This document shows positions 41,127 through 53,833 of a stretch of DNA of 64,000 nucleotides, in pieces. Position 1 is the stretch's first letter; every line of letters starts with the position of its first letter. The stretch lies in NCBI RefSeq assembly GCF_020509005.1, contig NC_063015.1, positions 806,001 through 870,000 on the forward strand, written 5' to 3'. This stretch comes from Fulvia fulva. Taxonomy: Eukaryota > Ascomycota > Dothideomycetes > Mycosphaerellales > Mycosphaerellaceae. A program made the position numbers and the translations under genes. The notes under the pieces were generated by a model that ran no database searches, was not told where the DNA came from, and saw only the letters and a list, made by a program, of their open reading frames with translations.

Positions 41127-44100
41127 ATGGATTCATACTAAGAGAAGACAGAGGAGAAGGGAGGCAAAATCCCAATTCTTGGGAGGGACAATTGGAAGAG
41201 ATGGTTCAACCTTCAGAGATACAAGATGGAGAGCCAATCAGCATTCTTTGCAATTGATGACCTAATGGAAGTGTCTTTTGACAACATCAAGGGCAAGACT
41301 CTGAAACTCCAAGAAGAGGCTACAACCAAAGAGATCCTCAATACGCCAACATGGACAAGACACAATGCAGTATGCAACTTCAGTATCCTTAGTAGGATCA
41401 CAGAAGAAGATGAATTTGAGCTTGAGGGCTCATGTGAATCTGGAAGAGCTGCTGAGAAGTGGGTGTATCTCTGGAACAAGTATAGCCAGGTGCTACCAAC
41501 CCATGCACATGAGCTCACAAAGCAATTTGTGACCTTTGAGATGAGTGAAGAGTTCACCATCAGATCTGCATGGACACACCTGGTTTCTCTTGGAAAAAGG
41601 ATTGCTGATGTTGACCCAGAGGGTCAGCATTACAGGAAAGCTGATGTGAGGATGACCCAGCTCTTAAGCTCACTGCCACCTGACTACCATGTAGCCAGGG
41701 ATACTATCATGGCTCAGCCAAAGATGGATCATGAAAGGACCTTAAAGATCCTTGAAGCTCAAGAAGCCAGGTTGGATCCCTCTAAGGCTGAGTATGGCAT
41801 GGCAGCCACCTGGGTCAAGCCCTCAGGTCTAGCAAGACCACTCTCCTGCCTTCTCTGTGAGAAGGATCATCTGATCAAGGACTGCCCTAGTTTGCCTGAG
41901 GCAAGAAAGGTCCTTAGATCTCATTCCTAACCACCATCTTCCCAGAATACAACACATGTCAAGAAGAAGAGAACTCCACCACCCACTTCAAGGAGGACAC
42001 CAAGAGAGAAGTCCTCTATGGAAGAACTTAAGAAAATGGTGAAGAAACTCAGCTCTGACATGCTGTCACTCCAGAAGAACCAGGCCCAGTCTTATACCTC
42101 TAAAGCAAAGAAGACTGGAAAAGGTTTCTCCGCCCAAGAGTCACCATGCAGCTCATCCCTAGAGACAATGTCTGATGATGATGAGTATGATGAAGTGGCT
42201 CACTCAACTGCAGAAGTCCAAGGCAAGTTCCCCTCGTCAGAGTGGTTACTTGACTCCTGTGCTTCATCCCATATGACTGACCAAAGCTGCCTCTTTAGAT
42301 CTATGACTCCCTTGACAAGGAAGAAATGGATCAAAGTGGGAGGTGGGTTTTTATTGGCCACTCATATTGGGAATGCAGAGATGAGTGGGAGAGCTGGCAG
42401 AAAAGTTGTTTTGGAAGATGTCCTGCTTGTACCCAAGCTAGGAGTGAACCTGGTTTCATGGAACCAGTTTAGCAAGCAGTTTGGTGTGCAACCTCCATCA
42501 TTTTCTCTTGTTTCCCCCTCTAGTGAGACTGTTGTCCAGACAAAGCTCCTTGGGGGGGTTCCATTCATTGATGAGATTTCTCCTCTCCTACAAGAACGGG
42601 CACATTACTCATCATGTGCACCACCAATGGAGAATGCCTTTGTGACTGCTCAATCAGAGACCGACCTGAAGCAGTGGGAGCTTTAGCATAGAAGATTTGC
42701 ACACTTTGGGAAGAATTTGCTCTAGAATCTTCACAAGGTAACAGACTTGAAAGAACCCATTCCTATCCCTAAGGATGGCTTTCACCAGTGCAGAGTATGC
42801 TCAATAGCAAAGATGAAGAAGTACAAAGGCAAAGTTACAGAGAGAAGACCTGAAAGACTTGCCCTTGTATCTATTGACATATGTGGCCCACTACCAATCT
42901 CAAGACTAGGATTCAAATACTGGCTTGAGATTGTTGACAACTTCTCTAGGAAGAAGTGGACCTTTCCTCTTAGGAAAAGAGAAGATGCTCCAGTTGCTCT
43001 CCAGAACTAGAAGATCAAAGCAGAGAGGAAATCATCAGCGCAGCTGAAAGCAGTAAGACTTGACAATGCAAAAGAACTTATTGCATTAGTGAAGCAGTGG
43101 GAGAAGGATTTGGGGATTGGGCTCGAGCCGACTGAGGCATACAACTCTCTACAGAATGGACCAGTTGAGAGGTCAATACAAACCTCAGAGGACTCTATAA
43201 GGGCAATGCTTGAAGAGGCTAAAATGCCGGTTGAATTTTGGCCTAAAGCACTAGAGGCCCAAACTTATATAAGGAACAAACTGCTAAATGGCCTAGATTA
43301 CGATGGGTTCAAGGTTTCACCAGATAAGGCTTTTGATGGTATCAAACCGACCATCAACTATTTGAAAGTTTGGGGATGCAAAGCTGTTGTCTATATGGAC
43401 ACAAGATCCCAACCTCAATGGGCAAGAAGTCACAAGCTAATGAATAGGGGTAAAGAAGCAGTGTTTATTGGGTATGTTGAAAACACAGCTAAAGCCTGGC
43501 TCTTTTGGGAACCAGACATGAGAGCTGTTAAACAACACACACATGCAGACTTCTTTGAGGACCAGCCTGGAGGTGATATGGGTCTCAATGTTCCAACATT
43601 GAATCTACTAAGCAGTGCACCAGCTAGGAAGCCCTTAGGAAGGCCGAGGAAGAACGTATCCTTAGGACAATCTACCTACCATTCAGGCGTCCATCAGAGC
43701 CCCCCCGAAATAGATCAGCCAATTGAGAGCCCTAAAGTCGCTCAGCCGAGAAAGCTGTTTGTGCAACTTCCCCAGCCTCCGGAGAACGTAGGGGAATTTC
43801 AGAAAATCGATCAGCCAATTGAGAGAAGCTCCCTAGATCCCTAGGAAATAGACGTTACTAGGTCACAAGTGACGGTCCCTAAATCATCCCTTGGAAAGAG
43901 AAAGGCTGACTATGATGTTAAGGGCTATGACATGAAACAGAAAGCCCTAAGATCCATGGTCCCTAAGCCCGAACTAACCACTGAAGTGGGAGAAGCAATG
44001 GACCTCTCAGAGAACCTTGCTGCTTTTCACTAAGCTTTCTTTGCAGCCATGCAATCAGTGGACAGTTCAATACCATGGGATAGCGAATTCCTGGAAGAAG

Positions 44101-44574
44101 TTGAGGAAATGGCCTTTGCAGCAACTGTAGAAGCCATTGCATACAAGCAAGAGGTCCCAATTCCAAAATCCTACAAGGATGCTGTGAATGACAAGAAATG
44201 GGGACATCTTTGGAAGGAAGCAATCTAAAAGGAACTAGATGCTCTACAGAGTAACAACACCTGGGAAAATTCTGTTCCACCAAAAGGAGCAAATCTGGTT
44301 ACATCAAGATGGGTCTTTGATATTAAGAGAAGCATTAGTGGAGCTATTGAAAAGTTCAAGGCTAGACTAGTTGCAAGGGGCTTCTCACAGAAGTTTGGTG
44401 TTGACTTTATGGAGACATTTGCACCTACAGTAAGACAGGACACCCTTAGGGTGTTTATGGCTATTGTGTGTAAGAAGGATCTTCATCTTCACCAAGTGGA
44501 TGTGAACAATGCATTCACAGAAAGCACCCTCCATGAAGACATCTTCATGTTACCACCACTAGGAGTTGAGCTTC
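41127..44574 (+). pseudogene. C1-C gag-pol fragment (gag to start of RT)
   Basis: Starts MDSY at 41127, with a TAA as the fifth codon (CAA to TAA). Further stops include TAA after RSHS near 41929, TAG at 42684, TAG at 42723 (shared by all C1 copies), TAG near 43009, TAG after SLDP near 43842, and TAA near 44226. Domains as in C1-A: CCHC knuckle near 41848, DSCASSHMT near 42251, integrase 42780-43500, RT fingers 44250-44574. The polymerase active site and RNase H are missing. Variants such as GGVPFIDE and ATHIGN are shared with the right arm and not with C1-A. Confidence 0.88.
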
Positions 44575-47228
44575 GGAGGCTGGGGAAGTTGCACAAACAG
44601 CTTTCTCGGCTGAGCGACTTTAGGGCTCTCAATTGGCTGATCTATTTCGGGGGGGCTCTGATGGACGCCTGAATGGTAGGTAGATTGTCCTAAGGATACG
44701 TTCTTCCTCGGCCTTCCTAAGGGCTTCCTAGCTGGTGCACTGCTTAGTAGATTCAATGTTGGAACATTGAGACCCATATCACCTCCAGGCTGGTCCTCAA
44801 AGAAGTCTGCATGTGTGTGTTGTTTAACAGCTCTCATGTCTGGTTCCCAAAAGAGCCAGGCTTTAGCTGTGTTTTCAACATACCCAATAAACACTGCTTC
44901 TTTACCCCTATTCATTAGCTTGTGACTTCTTGCCCATTGAGGTTGGGATCTTGTGTCCATATAGACAACAGCTTTGCATCCCCAAACTTTCAAATGGTTG
45001 ATGGTCGGTTTGATACCATCAAAAGCCTCATCTGGTGAAACCTTGAACCCATCGTAATCTGGGCCATTTGGCAGTTTGTTCCTTATATAAGTTTGGGCCT
45101 CTAGTGCTTCAGGCCAAAATTCAACCGGCATTTTAGCCTCTTCAAGCATTGCCCTTATAGAGTCCTCTGAGGTTTGTATTGACCTCTCAACTGGTCCATT
45201 CTGTAGAGAGTTGTATGCCTCAGTCGGCTCGAGCCCAATCCCCAAATCCTTCTCCCACTGCTTCACTAATGCAATAAGTTCTTTTGCATTGTCAAGTCTT
45301 ACTGCTTTCAGCTGCGCTGATGATTTCCTCTCTGCTTTGATCTTCTAGTTCTGGAGAGCAACTGGAGCATCTTCTCTTTTCCTAAGAGGAAAGGTCCACT
45401 TCTTCCTAGAGAAGTTGTCAACAATCTCAAGCCAGTATTTGAATCCTAGTCTTGAGATTGGTAGTGGGCCACATATGTCAATAGATACAAGGGCAAGTCT
45501 TTCAGGTCTTCTCTCTGTAACTTTGCCTTTGTACTTCTTCATCTTTGCTATTGAGCATACTCTGCACTGGTGAAAGCCATCCTTAGGGATAGGAATGGGT
45601 TCTTTCAAGTCTGTTACCTTGTGAAGATTCTAGAGCAAATTCTTCCCAAAGTGTGCAAATCTTCTATGCCAAAGCTCCCACTGCTTCAGGTCGGTCTCTG
45701 ATTGAGCAGTCACAAAGGCATTCTCCATTGGTGGTGCACATGATGAGTAATGTGCCCGTTCTTGTAGGAGAGGAGAAATCTCATCAATGAATGGAACCCC
45801 CCCAAGGAGCTTTGTCTGGACAACAGTCTCACTAGAGGGGGAAACAAGAGAAAATGATGGAGGTTGCACACCAAACTGCTTGCTAAACTGGTTCCATGAA
45901 ACCAGGTTCACTCCTAGCTTGGGTACAAGCAGGACATCTTCCAAAACAACTTTTCTGCCAGCTCTCCCACTCATCTCTGCATTCCCAATATGAGTGGCCA
46001 ATAAAAACCCACCTCCCACTTTGATCCATTTCTTCCTTGTCAAGGGAGTCATAGATCTAAAGAGGCAGCTTTGGTCAGTCATATGGGATGAAGCACAGGA
46101 GTCAAGTAACCACTCTGACGAGGGGAACTTGCCTTGGACTTCTGCAGTTGAGTGAGCCACTTCATCATACTCATCATCATCAGACATTGTCTCTAGGGAT
46201 GAGCTGCATGGTGACTCTTGGGCGGAGAAACCTTTTCCAGTCTTCTTTGCTTTAGAGGTATAAGACTGGGCCTGGTTCTTCTGGAGTGACAGCATGTCAG
46301 AGCTGAGTTTCTTCACCATTTTCTTAAGTTCTTCCATAGAGGACTTCTCTCTTGGTGTCCTCCTTGAAGTGGGTGGTGGAGTTCTCTTCTTCTTGACATG
46401 TGTTGTATTCTGGGAAGATGGTGGTTAGGAATGAGATCTAAGGACCTTTCTTGCCTCAGGCAAACTAGGGCAGTCCTTGATCAGATGATCCTTCTCACAG
46501 AGAAGGCAGGAGAGTGGTCTTGCTAGACCTGAGGGCTTGACCCAGGTGGCTGCCATGCCATACTCAGCCTTAGAGGGATCCAACCTGGCTTCTTGAGCTT
46601 CAAGGATCTTTAAGGTCCTTTCATGATCCATCTTTGGCTGAGCCATGATAGTATCCCTGGCTACATGGTAGTCAGGTGGCAGTGAGCTTAAGAGCTGGGT
46701 CATCCTCACATCAGCTTTCCTGTAATGCTGACCCTCTGGGTCAACATCAGCAATCCTTTTTCCAAGAGAAACCAGGTGTGTCCATGCAGATCTGATGGTG
46801 AACTCTTCACTCATCTCAAAGGTCACAAATTGCTTTGTGAGCTCATGTGCATGGGTTAGTAGCACCTGGCTATACTTGTTCCAGAGATACACCCACTTCT
46901 CAGCAGCTCTTCCAGATTCACATGAGCCCTCAAGCTCAAATTCATCTTCTTCTGTGATCCTACTAAGGATACTGAAGTTGCATACTGCATTGTGTCTTGT
47001 CCATGTTGGCGTATTAAGGATCTCTTTGGTTGTAGCCTCTTCTTGGAGTTTCAGAGTCTTGCCCTTGATGTTGTCAAAAGACACTTCCATTAGGTCATCA
47101 ATTGCAAAGAATGCTGATTGGCTCTCCATCTTGTATCTCTGAAGGTTGAACCATCTCTTCCAATTGTCCCTCCCAAGAATTGGGATTTTGCCTCCCTTCT
47201 CCTCTGTCTTCTCTTGGTATGAATCCAT
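44575..47228 (-). pseudogene. C1-D gag-protease-integrase fragment
   Basis: From MDSYQEK at 47228. Stops: TAA after RSHS (46425-46427, the same mutation as in C1-C), TAG at 45630-45632 (shared by all C1 copies) and TAG near 45346. Between them the frames are open: gag plus knuckle (47228-46428), protease (46337-45633), integrase (45608-44575). The last residues (KLNS) come from reading across the junction into C1-C sequence. Confidence 0.88.
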
Positions 47229-47661
47229 AATAAATTGGATGTAATGAAACAAGGTGTGTATGTTCCAAGGTGGTGGCTCAGATCCTGCTGAGGCTTCTGG
47301 TGTAGAATGGGAAAGTTCGTAGGTGTGGATACCAAGGCCTGCTTGGTAAAGTAAAGAAGGAGCGGTGTGAGGTCTCGGGGCTAGGACACAGGTCTGTCTC
47401 TCCTAGCAGAGCTTCAAATGACTTACTTGAAGTCCTTCTTGATAGTATCTCGATGCAGTTCTGCCTATAGAGTATCTTTAAGGTATTGGCTTTGAGTAGG
47501 CCGCACAGAGTCCTTGTCTGGGTTACCTATCACTTAGTATCGAACTAAGCTCCTTGATAGGATAGACGGGGTAGACTTCTGATTCCCAGATGTTTTCTGC
47601 TACGATAGCAAGGGATACAAGTAACCTGTACTGATATAGGTTGCTCTTATTCCTGCACAAA

Positions 47662-47676
47662 CCCGGGCTCATAACC
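47662..47676 (-). other. Primer-binding site of C1-D
   Basis: GGTTATGAGCCCGGG on the minus strand, directly inside the LTR. Confidence 0.78.
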
Positions 47677-47912
47677 TGTTGAAACAGGTACGGGTGGATG
47701 GCAGCGGAGTGGAGTAAGAGATCAATCTTCAACTGACTAATAGCACGAGCATGCAGCAATATATCAGGAACCAATATGTTGATTGTGTTAGATGTCTATC
47801 TAAGCTAAAGGGGAGAGAAGGTATCTCCCTACAAGCTGAGTCATTGTGGATGCCTCAGGCTGCCAGATTACTTCCTGATTGTTAACTCCCTTTGAGATGC
47901 TACATCTTAACA
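47677..47912 (-). repeat. 5' LTR of C1-D
   Basis: 236 bp; identical in plan to the other C1 LTRs but with one extra A close to the inner edge (TGTTGAAACAGG on the plus strand). Confidence 0.92.
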
Positions 47913-50900
47913 ATAAAGCTTATATTTAGTGATGTCGAGTTATAGGCCGGCTTCACTACATTTACGAAGTACCTTCTTAATATACTCTATATACTCCTTA
48001 AGAGTGTCGCTAAAGATAAGTATATTATCTAGGTATGCCGACGTAAAGTCGTTAAGGAACTCTCGTAGTATGTTGTTAATATAAGACTAGAAAGTACTAG
48101 GGGTATTATATAACCCGAATGGCATTACTAGGCATTCTAACTGTCTATATCGTGTTATAAATACGGTTAGCTATTCGGAGCCCTCTACTATTCTAATACG
48201 ATTGAAAGCGGCAATGACATCTAGCTTAGTAAAGTACTTCTTACTAGTAATACGATTGAGTGTGTCTTATATTAAGGGTATAGGATACCTAGACTTAATT
48301 ATACGTTCGTTGACTTGTCTATAGTCAATATAGACTCTTAATCTACCTCCTAGTTTCTTAATAATAAGCACGGGTGATAAAGCATCTACTCTACCTTCGT
48401 ATCTACGAATACCCTTCTAGGCTAACTACTCTTAGACCTAGTACGCGATGACTTCGTCCTCCTAGTTTAACATCCGGTAGGGCCTACTAAAAGGCGGTGT
48501 AGTTCCTAGCTTCAGCTTGATCTCGTGGTCAATACTAGGCCTATATAGTAGAAGCTCCTTCGTATCTTGTTTAGAGAAGCAATATATAAATTCGTGATAT
48601 ATAGGGAGAAGGTGGTCCTTTAGATCGATAGTCTCCTCCTTCTTACGCATAAATTTGTCTACATCGGCTTGTATATACATCTTATAGGCAGAGAGAGTCG
48701 GACTAACGCGTTACGCTACTAGTACAAACGCCGCTACACGTACATTAAGTCGCTTAATAGTCTTGTTATTAGAAAGTATCCTATAGCCGGTATTAGGCGA
48801 GTATATCGCTATATTACGTATATTACGGGCGCTTATAGCGTAGGTAGTGAGTAGGTCTATAGTACGTATATCGCTAGGTTACTATAGCTCGTTCCTATTA
48901 AAGATAAACATTATATATACCTCTGCTCCTTTCCGCCTTACTATCTTCTTAATTGCCTCCGCGCTAACTTCCTAGATGTCGACATCCGGTAGTATCGGCG
49001 TAGCTAGTTTCTTTTCGAATAATAGTTTAGCGGTTCGCGGGCGCTCCTTTATAATTGTGTTAGAGGTTATAGTCTAGACAAAATCTCTATCGTTATCTTC
49101 TTCGATAGTAGCTTAATACGCTAGTCGGGTCTTTAGGGTAGGTTTGAAGGTCTGCTTAGTAATTACCGGTTCCTACTTATCGTTAATACTCTATACCTAG
49201 ACTGGCTTGCTATCCTATAGGCAATACTCCTTATAGTGCTCCGAGTCGAGGGTTATAGTACCTAACGTAAAGTGGATACCTAGCTAGTGTTTATTATACT
49301 AGGGCCTGCCTAGCACGATGTTATACTCTAGATATATAACCTAGAAGGTTCTAGTCTCCTTATAACTATTGCCGAGTGTAAGTTCTAGACTTATACGGTA
49401 TTCTATCATTTCCGCGGCTATCGAGCCGTTTGCTAACCTAAGGGCTAGTAGGTTATTAAGCTTAATTAAGGGCAGATTGTGTTTTTACGTATAGGAGAAG
49501 TCGACATACTTAGAATTAGCACCGTTATTAAGGAAAGTAGATGCATTTTGCCTATTAGCTATCCCTAGTATTATAAGGTATAAGCCGATAATAGGGTTGT
49601 GTTCTATTTCTACTATTCTAAGAACATATAATAATAGCTTAAGCCCTTCGGGTAGCTTTACTAGTAGTGCCTCTTCGTTATGTCTTATATTCTCCTTTTT
49701 ATGTCTACTAGTTGTTACGCTTAAGTAGTAGACTAGGCATTTTCCGCCGGTAGTATAACGGTAGTACCGCTAGCGTTAGTACCTAGATGTACTAGTATCT
49801 CGTACTCGAACAGCTCGTAAGTACGCTACTATAGGCGGTAACCGGGCTTACGACACTTCTTATAGAGGCTCTTACGTATATAGCGAGTGTTGTTAGCTTC
49901 GTCTATAGGCTTACTAAGGCTACTCTTAAATAGTTTAGGTCGGGTGGACTAAGCCTTACGGGTCGGCTTGTTAGAGCCTAAACCTACTAGCTTGTCGTCC
50001 TTATTATCCTTATTACTATCCTTCTTATTGTTCTTTAGCTTCTCGGAGCGTAGGTAGAGAGCGTCGAGGATCCTAAAGTCCTTATCTACCTAATAGAGAT
50101 TGTCGATTATCTCTTATAAAGATTCAGGACGGAAGTTAAGATACTTATTAAGATAGCGGATAGTTAGCTTACGTTATAGATTGTCTATCGCATCTTTACC
50201 CTTAAGGCCTAGGATGTTAGTATTCTAGCGCTACTTAGGGAAGAAGGTCTAGAAGCTGTCCTTATTGTCTATCTTAAGGTTAGTTAGGCAATTACGAGCC
50301 CTACTAATTAGGTTACGGTCTCCGTATCGCTTAGCGAGTTTCTAGATAAGGTCGTTAATGCCCTTATACGTCTTCTTACTACTAGTTAGGCTACCTAAGA
50401 TAGTAGGGATCTTTAGTCTAACTAGTTCCTAAGTATTACCTAGTAAGGCTAGTAAGTTATATACGAACTTAAGTACTACCTTCTTATCGCGAAAGATCGT
50501 ATAGTCGATAATAGTCTCTAACTCGGAGAAGAACTTCTCGAGGGAGGGTCTAGATAGCTTACTATCGATAGTACCGACGAACTTCTCTAGCTTATCTATA
50601 CTACGCTAAGTCTTAAAGGGCTAGCTAAGGTCTAGATCGTACTTAACTAGAGACTCGAAGTCGTAGACTAGCTTCTTCTTCTTAGAAGAGCGGCGATAAG
50701 TACGAGTATCGCTATCCGACTCCGAGTCCTTCTCTAACTCCTTAGATAATAGATCGGAGTCGTTACTATTATCCTTACGTATAGACTTCTTAGCCTTCTT
50801 TCTAGTAGCACGGCGAGCTACCTTATCCTCCTCGTCCTTATTACTAGCTCTATTATTATCCTTGTTATTGTCCTTAGATAGGGTTCGGCCGTTCTATAGG

Positions 50901-51934
50901 GTACGACGCTATGACCTAGCGCGAGATAGTAAGGATCGTACTCGAGAGCGGCCTCGGCGGTCTTCGAGTTGCTTCTTAAGATCATCTACCTAAGTCTACT
51001 ACGACTTGTTAAGATGCTTAATATAGTTCTAGTAGGTTTGAGCTTCTGTCTTATACGTATCGAGATCGAATTCGAGGGTCTTAATCTTCGAGTTATTATT
51101 AGATAACTACTAAAGTGCCTCCTTAGCTTGCTTCTTTAGGGTGTCGTTCTTCGCGGTAAGTATACTAATCTCTACGGACATTACTACATTCGATAATACC
51201 TTAGGTCGGGCCTTTAGGTTATCGAGTTCCTTAACTAGGGTGTCGTATTTATTACGTATCTATTAGTCGTAACTCTTCTATCTCCTAAGCTCTTACCCTA
51301 CTTTGCCTAACTACTCGTAGAGGATAGTCGCTATCTATATTACGTTCCTATACTCTTACTCGGCGCGTCGTAGGATAAAGTAGATAGCCGCGGCGGTCTC
51401 GGGCTCTACTAGGAGCTTAACGAGCTAGTCGATATCGAGTTAAGGGAGGTCGTTCGCGGGGATTCGGAGGGTTTTTGCGACTTATTATATATCCTCGCCC
51501 TTACCTTCCTCGGTCGCGCCGTCGTCGTCGTAGTCGACTACCGCTATAGTAACGCCGTTCTTATCTTAGATCTCGTCGTTATTTAGAAGGTCGTATAAGT
51601 TGAACTTACTAGGTAGGTTAGTAACTAGGCGCTATAAGTTCTCAAGTTTCTACTATATAGCGTCGTTAGTAGTCTACTACTACTCTTACGTTTGTCCTTA
51701 AGTCTATATATTAAATATAGACTCGCGCTATACTACTAGTCGTATAGCTAGTAGCGAGCCTCGCTATCCTTAGGGTCGTACTATATTAGGTACTACTTAG
51801 CCTATAGTAGTCTCTTATACCGAGTCGCGCGTTTTTTATCGTACGCCGTAATCTCTTATTACGGTTATTATTAATAATCTACGCTCTTATAGATCCCGTC
51901 GTAGCTCTTCTACGGATATAGAGACCTAGCTAAG
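47913..51934 (-). pseudogene. Gypsy G2-b gag, protease and partial RT, RIP-degraded
   Basis: Read on the minus strand from the LTR at 51934. Gag occupies about 51880-49750, highly charged, with a changed zinc knuckle near 49850 (KKCRKPGYR). The protease is near 49520-49290, with FLNNGANS (Asp of the active site now Asn) and NIVLGRPWY. The pre-RT linker (48680-48462) is still open: HEFIYCFSKQDTKELLLYRPSIDHEIKL. RT continues with [29 protein letters not shown] and AYLDNILIF (near 48015) and is cut at 47913 by C1-D. RNase H and integrase are absent here. This is the half of a G2 element missing from G2-a, but the two pieces do not overlap enough to prove they were one copy. Confidence 0.82.
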
Positions 51935-52095
51935 TATAACGGTTTATACTCGTATTAATATAAAGTAGCTAGGTATATAGGAAAGAGGAGCGCGAGGTAC
52001 GCCGAGGCTATATATAAGCTAAGGTGCTACGCTAGTACGCGCGGTCACGTGACCTACGTACTAGCTAGACATTCGCTAGGCCTAGGGCCGTAACA
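51935..52095 (-). repeat. 5' LTR of Gypsy G2-b
   Basis: 161 bp, TGTTACGGCCC... on the minus strand, matching 25011-25170, and including the GGTCACGTGACC palindrome. The next bases inside the element (CTTAGCTAGGTCTC) would be the priming site; tRNA not recognised. Fifteen unassigned bases (52096-52110) separate it from G1-b. Confidence 0.85.
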
Positions 52096-52110
52096 TCGTT
52101 TATTATAGAC

Positions 52111-52630
52111 TGTTATGGTCTCCCTATAGAGTGTATAGAAGGTGGGGACAGAAGAGCCTCAGAGTGCTTAGAAGTCGTTAAGAAGTGATAGTCTAGCTTA
52201 GTATATAAGCGCTAAGAATTATATGCCCCGTAACATTTACTACGGGACCTAGCCCTCCAAATTCACCCCTCTACTAAACCTTAACAGATTCACTTCGGCT
52301 CGTAACTATGTGACTTACGGCACTCCCGCGAGCACCCGCGACTACGCTAGACCCTAGAAGAAGCACGTAGAAGACTCGGAACGTAGGGCAGGTTGGAATA
52401 AGGTTTTGAGCAAAGCTACTAAGCGCGGCTTCGTACGGGTTAGCCCTATTAATACGGGGACACGTACTCGCGAGGGTCGCGTATAAATATCTAGCCTTCC
52501 CTAGGCCTCTCTTACTTCCTTCGTCTTTTGTTTTGTATAGCAATTATACTATACCCTTTTACATCTACACTTCGTACCTATATTCTCGCTTTTACCCTTA
52601 CATCTTATAGGCTAGGCTCTCGCCCTAACA
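52111..52630 (+). repeat. 5' LTR of G1-b
   Basis: 520 bp, TGTTATGG...CCCTAACA. It carries a 77-bp stretch absent from the G1-A LTR, after the AAACCTTGA-like sequence near 52285. Confidence 0.92.
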
Positions 52631-52672
52631 TCATAAAAGACTAATAAACCGTTAACCACTCGAGTCATCCTT

Positions 52673-53833
52673 ATAGGTAACTACGCTACCGATAGAGGTG
52701 TTAACCTCGATAACCAAGACACTCTATTCCACTTTAGTAAGTAGACTAACATCCCCTTCTCGAACGCCGCTACCTTCGGTGCCTAGGTAAACGCTAACCC
52801 CGACACCGCCTACGCTCTTATTAACCGTACCGTCTCCTCTTTCCGCGAGACCGCCTAGTAGGTCGAGCAAGCAAACAACTAAGTAACATACCTTTAAGGT
52901 ATTATAAACACCTTCTAGAACCTCGCCCCGTACGCCGACGACAACCGCCGCTAGTACTTCTCTAAGAAGGTTAACGACCTAGACGAGTTCGACGGTAACA
53001 AGAGCAAGTTTAAGGCATTTAAGATATAGCTCACTATTAAGCTATTAGCTAATGCCGACCACTTTCCGTAAGAGAAGGACAAAGTTACGTACGTCTTCTC
53101 CCTCCTTCGGGGAGACGCCGCGGCTTAGGTATAACACTATATCGATAACGCTACGTAGACTATCGGCTGCCCGGACGTCCTCACCTTAATATAGGACCTC
53201 CGTACTACCTTTAGTAATCTAGACCGTAGAGCCACCGCCTAGAACGCTATCTATAACCTCCTCTAGAAGAACAAGAGCTTCGCCGAGTACCTCGCGGCCT
53301 TTAACCGCGATATCGGGTTTACCGGCTATAACGAAGAGACTAAGAAGAGCACTCTCCGCCGTAGTTTGTTAGCAGAGCTTCTTCGAGCCCTCGAGGACAA
53401 GGACGTCGGTACTATAAGCTTCCGTGAGCTCGTCGAGACCTACTAGCGCCTCAACTCTAACATAAAACATACCGCCTCTCTCCTCGCTTCCCGTTCTTAA
53501 GGTCGTTAGCCTCGTAGTCCCGGAAGCCACTTCGCTGCTCTACTAGGCGCCGCCGCTCCTACGGCTCTCCCTCCCGTCTCTATAGGTAACGCTATAGATC
53601 TTAGCGCTAGTGCCGCCGTCCCTCGAGTCTAGGGCCTCGTTAACGGTAAGCTTACTCCCGAAGAGAAGCTTCGCCGTCGCTAGGCCGGACTCTATACCTA
53701 CTACGGCGGTCTAGGCTATATCGTAGCTAACTGTCCGTAGCTCGCTACCCGTAACGCCCGCAACCCGGTTCGCGGCGCTATCGGCGCTATCGAGCCTACT
53801 CCTACTACTCCCGCTAAGCAGGAAAAAGCCTAG
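52673..53833 (+). pseudogene. G1-b gag, RIP-degraded
   Basis: 1161 bases, exactly colinear with G1-A gag. The ATG is now ATA (52673-52675). Knuckle cysteines are partly changed to Tyr near 53690-53730. The stop TAG (53831-53833) and the preceding GGAAAAAG are preserved. Confidence 0.92.

Larger units (their letters stand above)
40444..44574 (+). mobile_element. Copia C1-C, 3'-truncated; left arm of the palindrome
   Basis: C1 element with 5' LTR, leader, gag, protease, integrase and the start of RT, cut at 44574 just after the codons for LGVEL (LPPPGVELPP in C1-A) and joined directly to an inverted C1 copy. The duplicated part (40444 to about 43782) mirrors 44575-47912; 43783-44574 is the unpaired centre. 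It sits at the end of G4. Confidence 0.9.
44575..47912 (-). mobile_element. Copia C1-D, 3'-truncated; right arm of the palindrome
   Basis: Inverted C1 copy with LTR, leader, gag, protease and integrase, ending at 44575 after the FVQLPQPP codons in the linker before RT. Its LTR is on the outside and it points into C1-C, so the pair lies head to head. It has fewer stops than the left arm. It joins a Gypsy G2-b RT at 47913. Confidence 0.9.

Noticed and set aside
40444..47912. The palindrome as a single integrated unit with target duplication
   Set aside because: GTTAT on the left and ATAAA on the right do not match, and the flanks are different Gypsy elements.
48462..48680. 72-codon open frame as a small gene
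   Set aside because: It is the surviving pre-RT linker of Gypsy G2-b pol, flanked by RIP stops.
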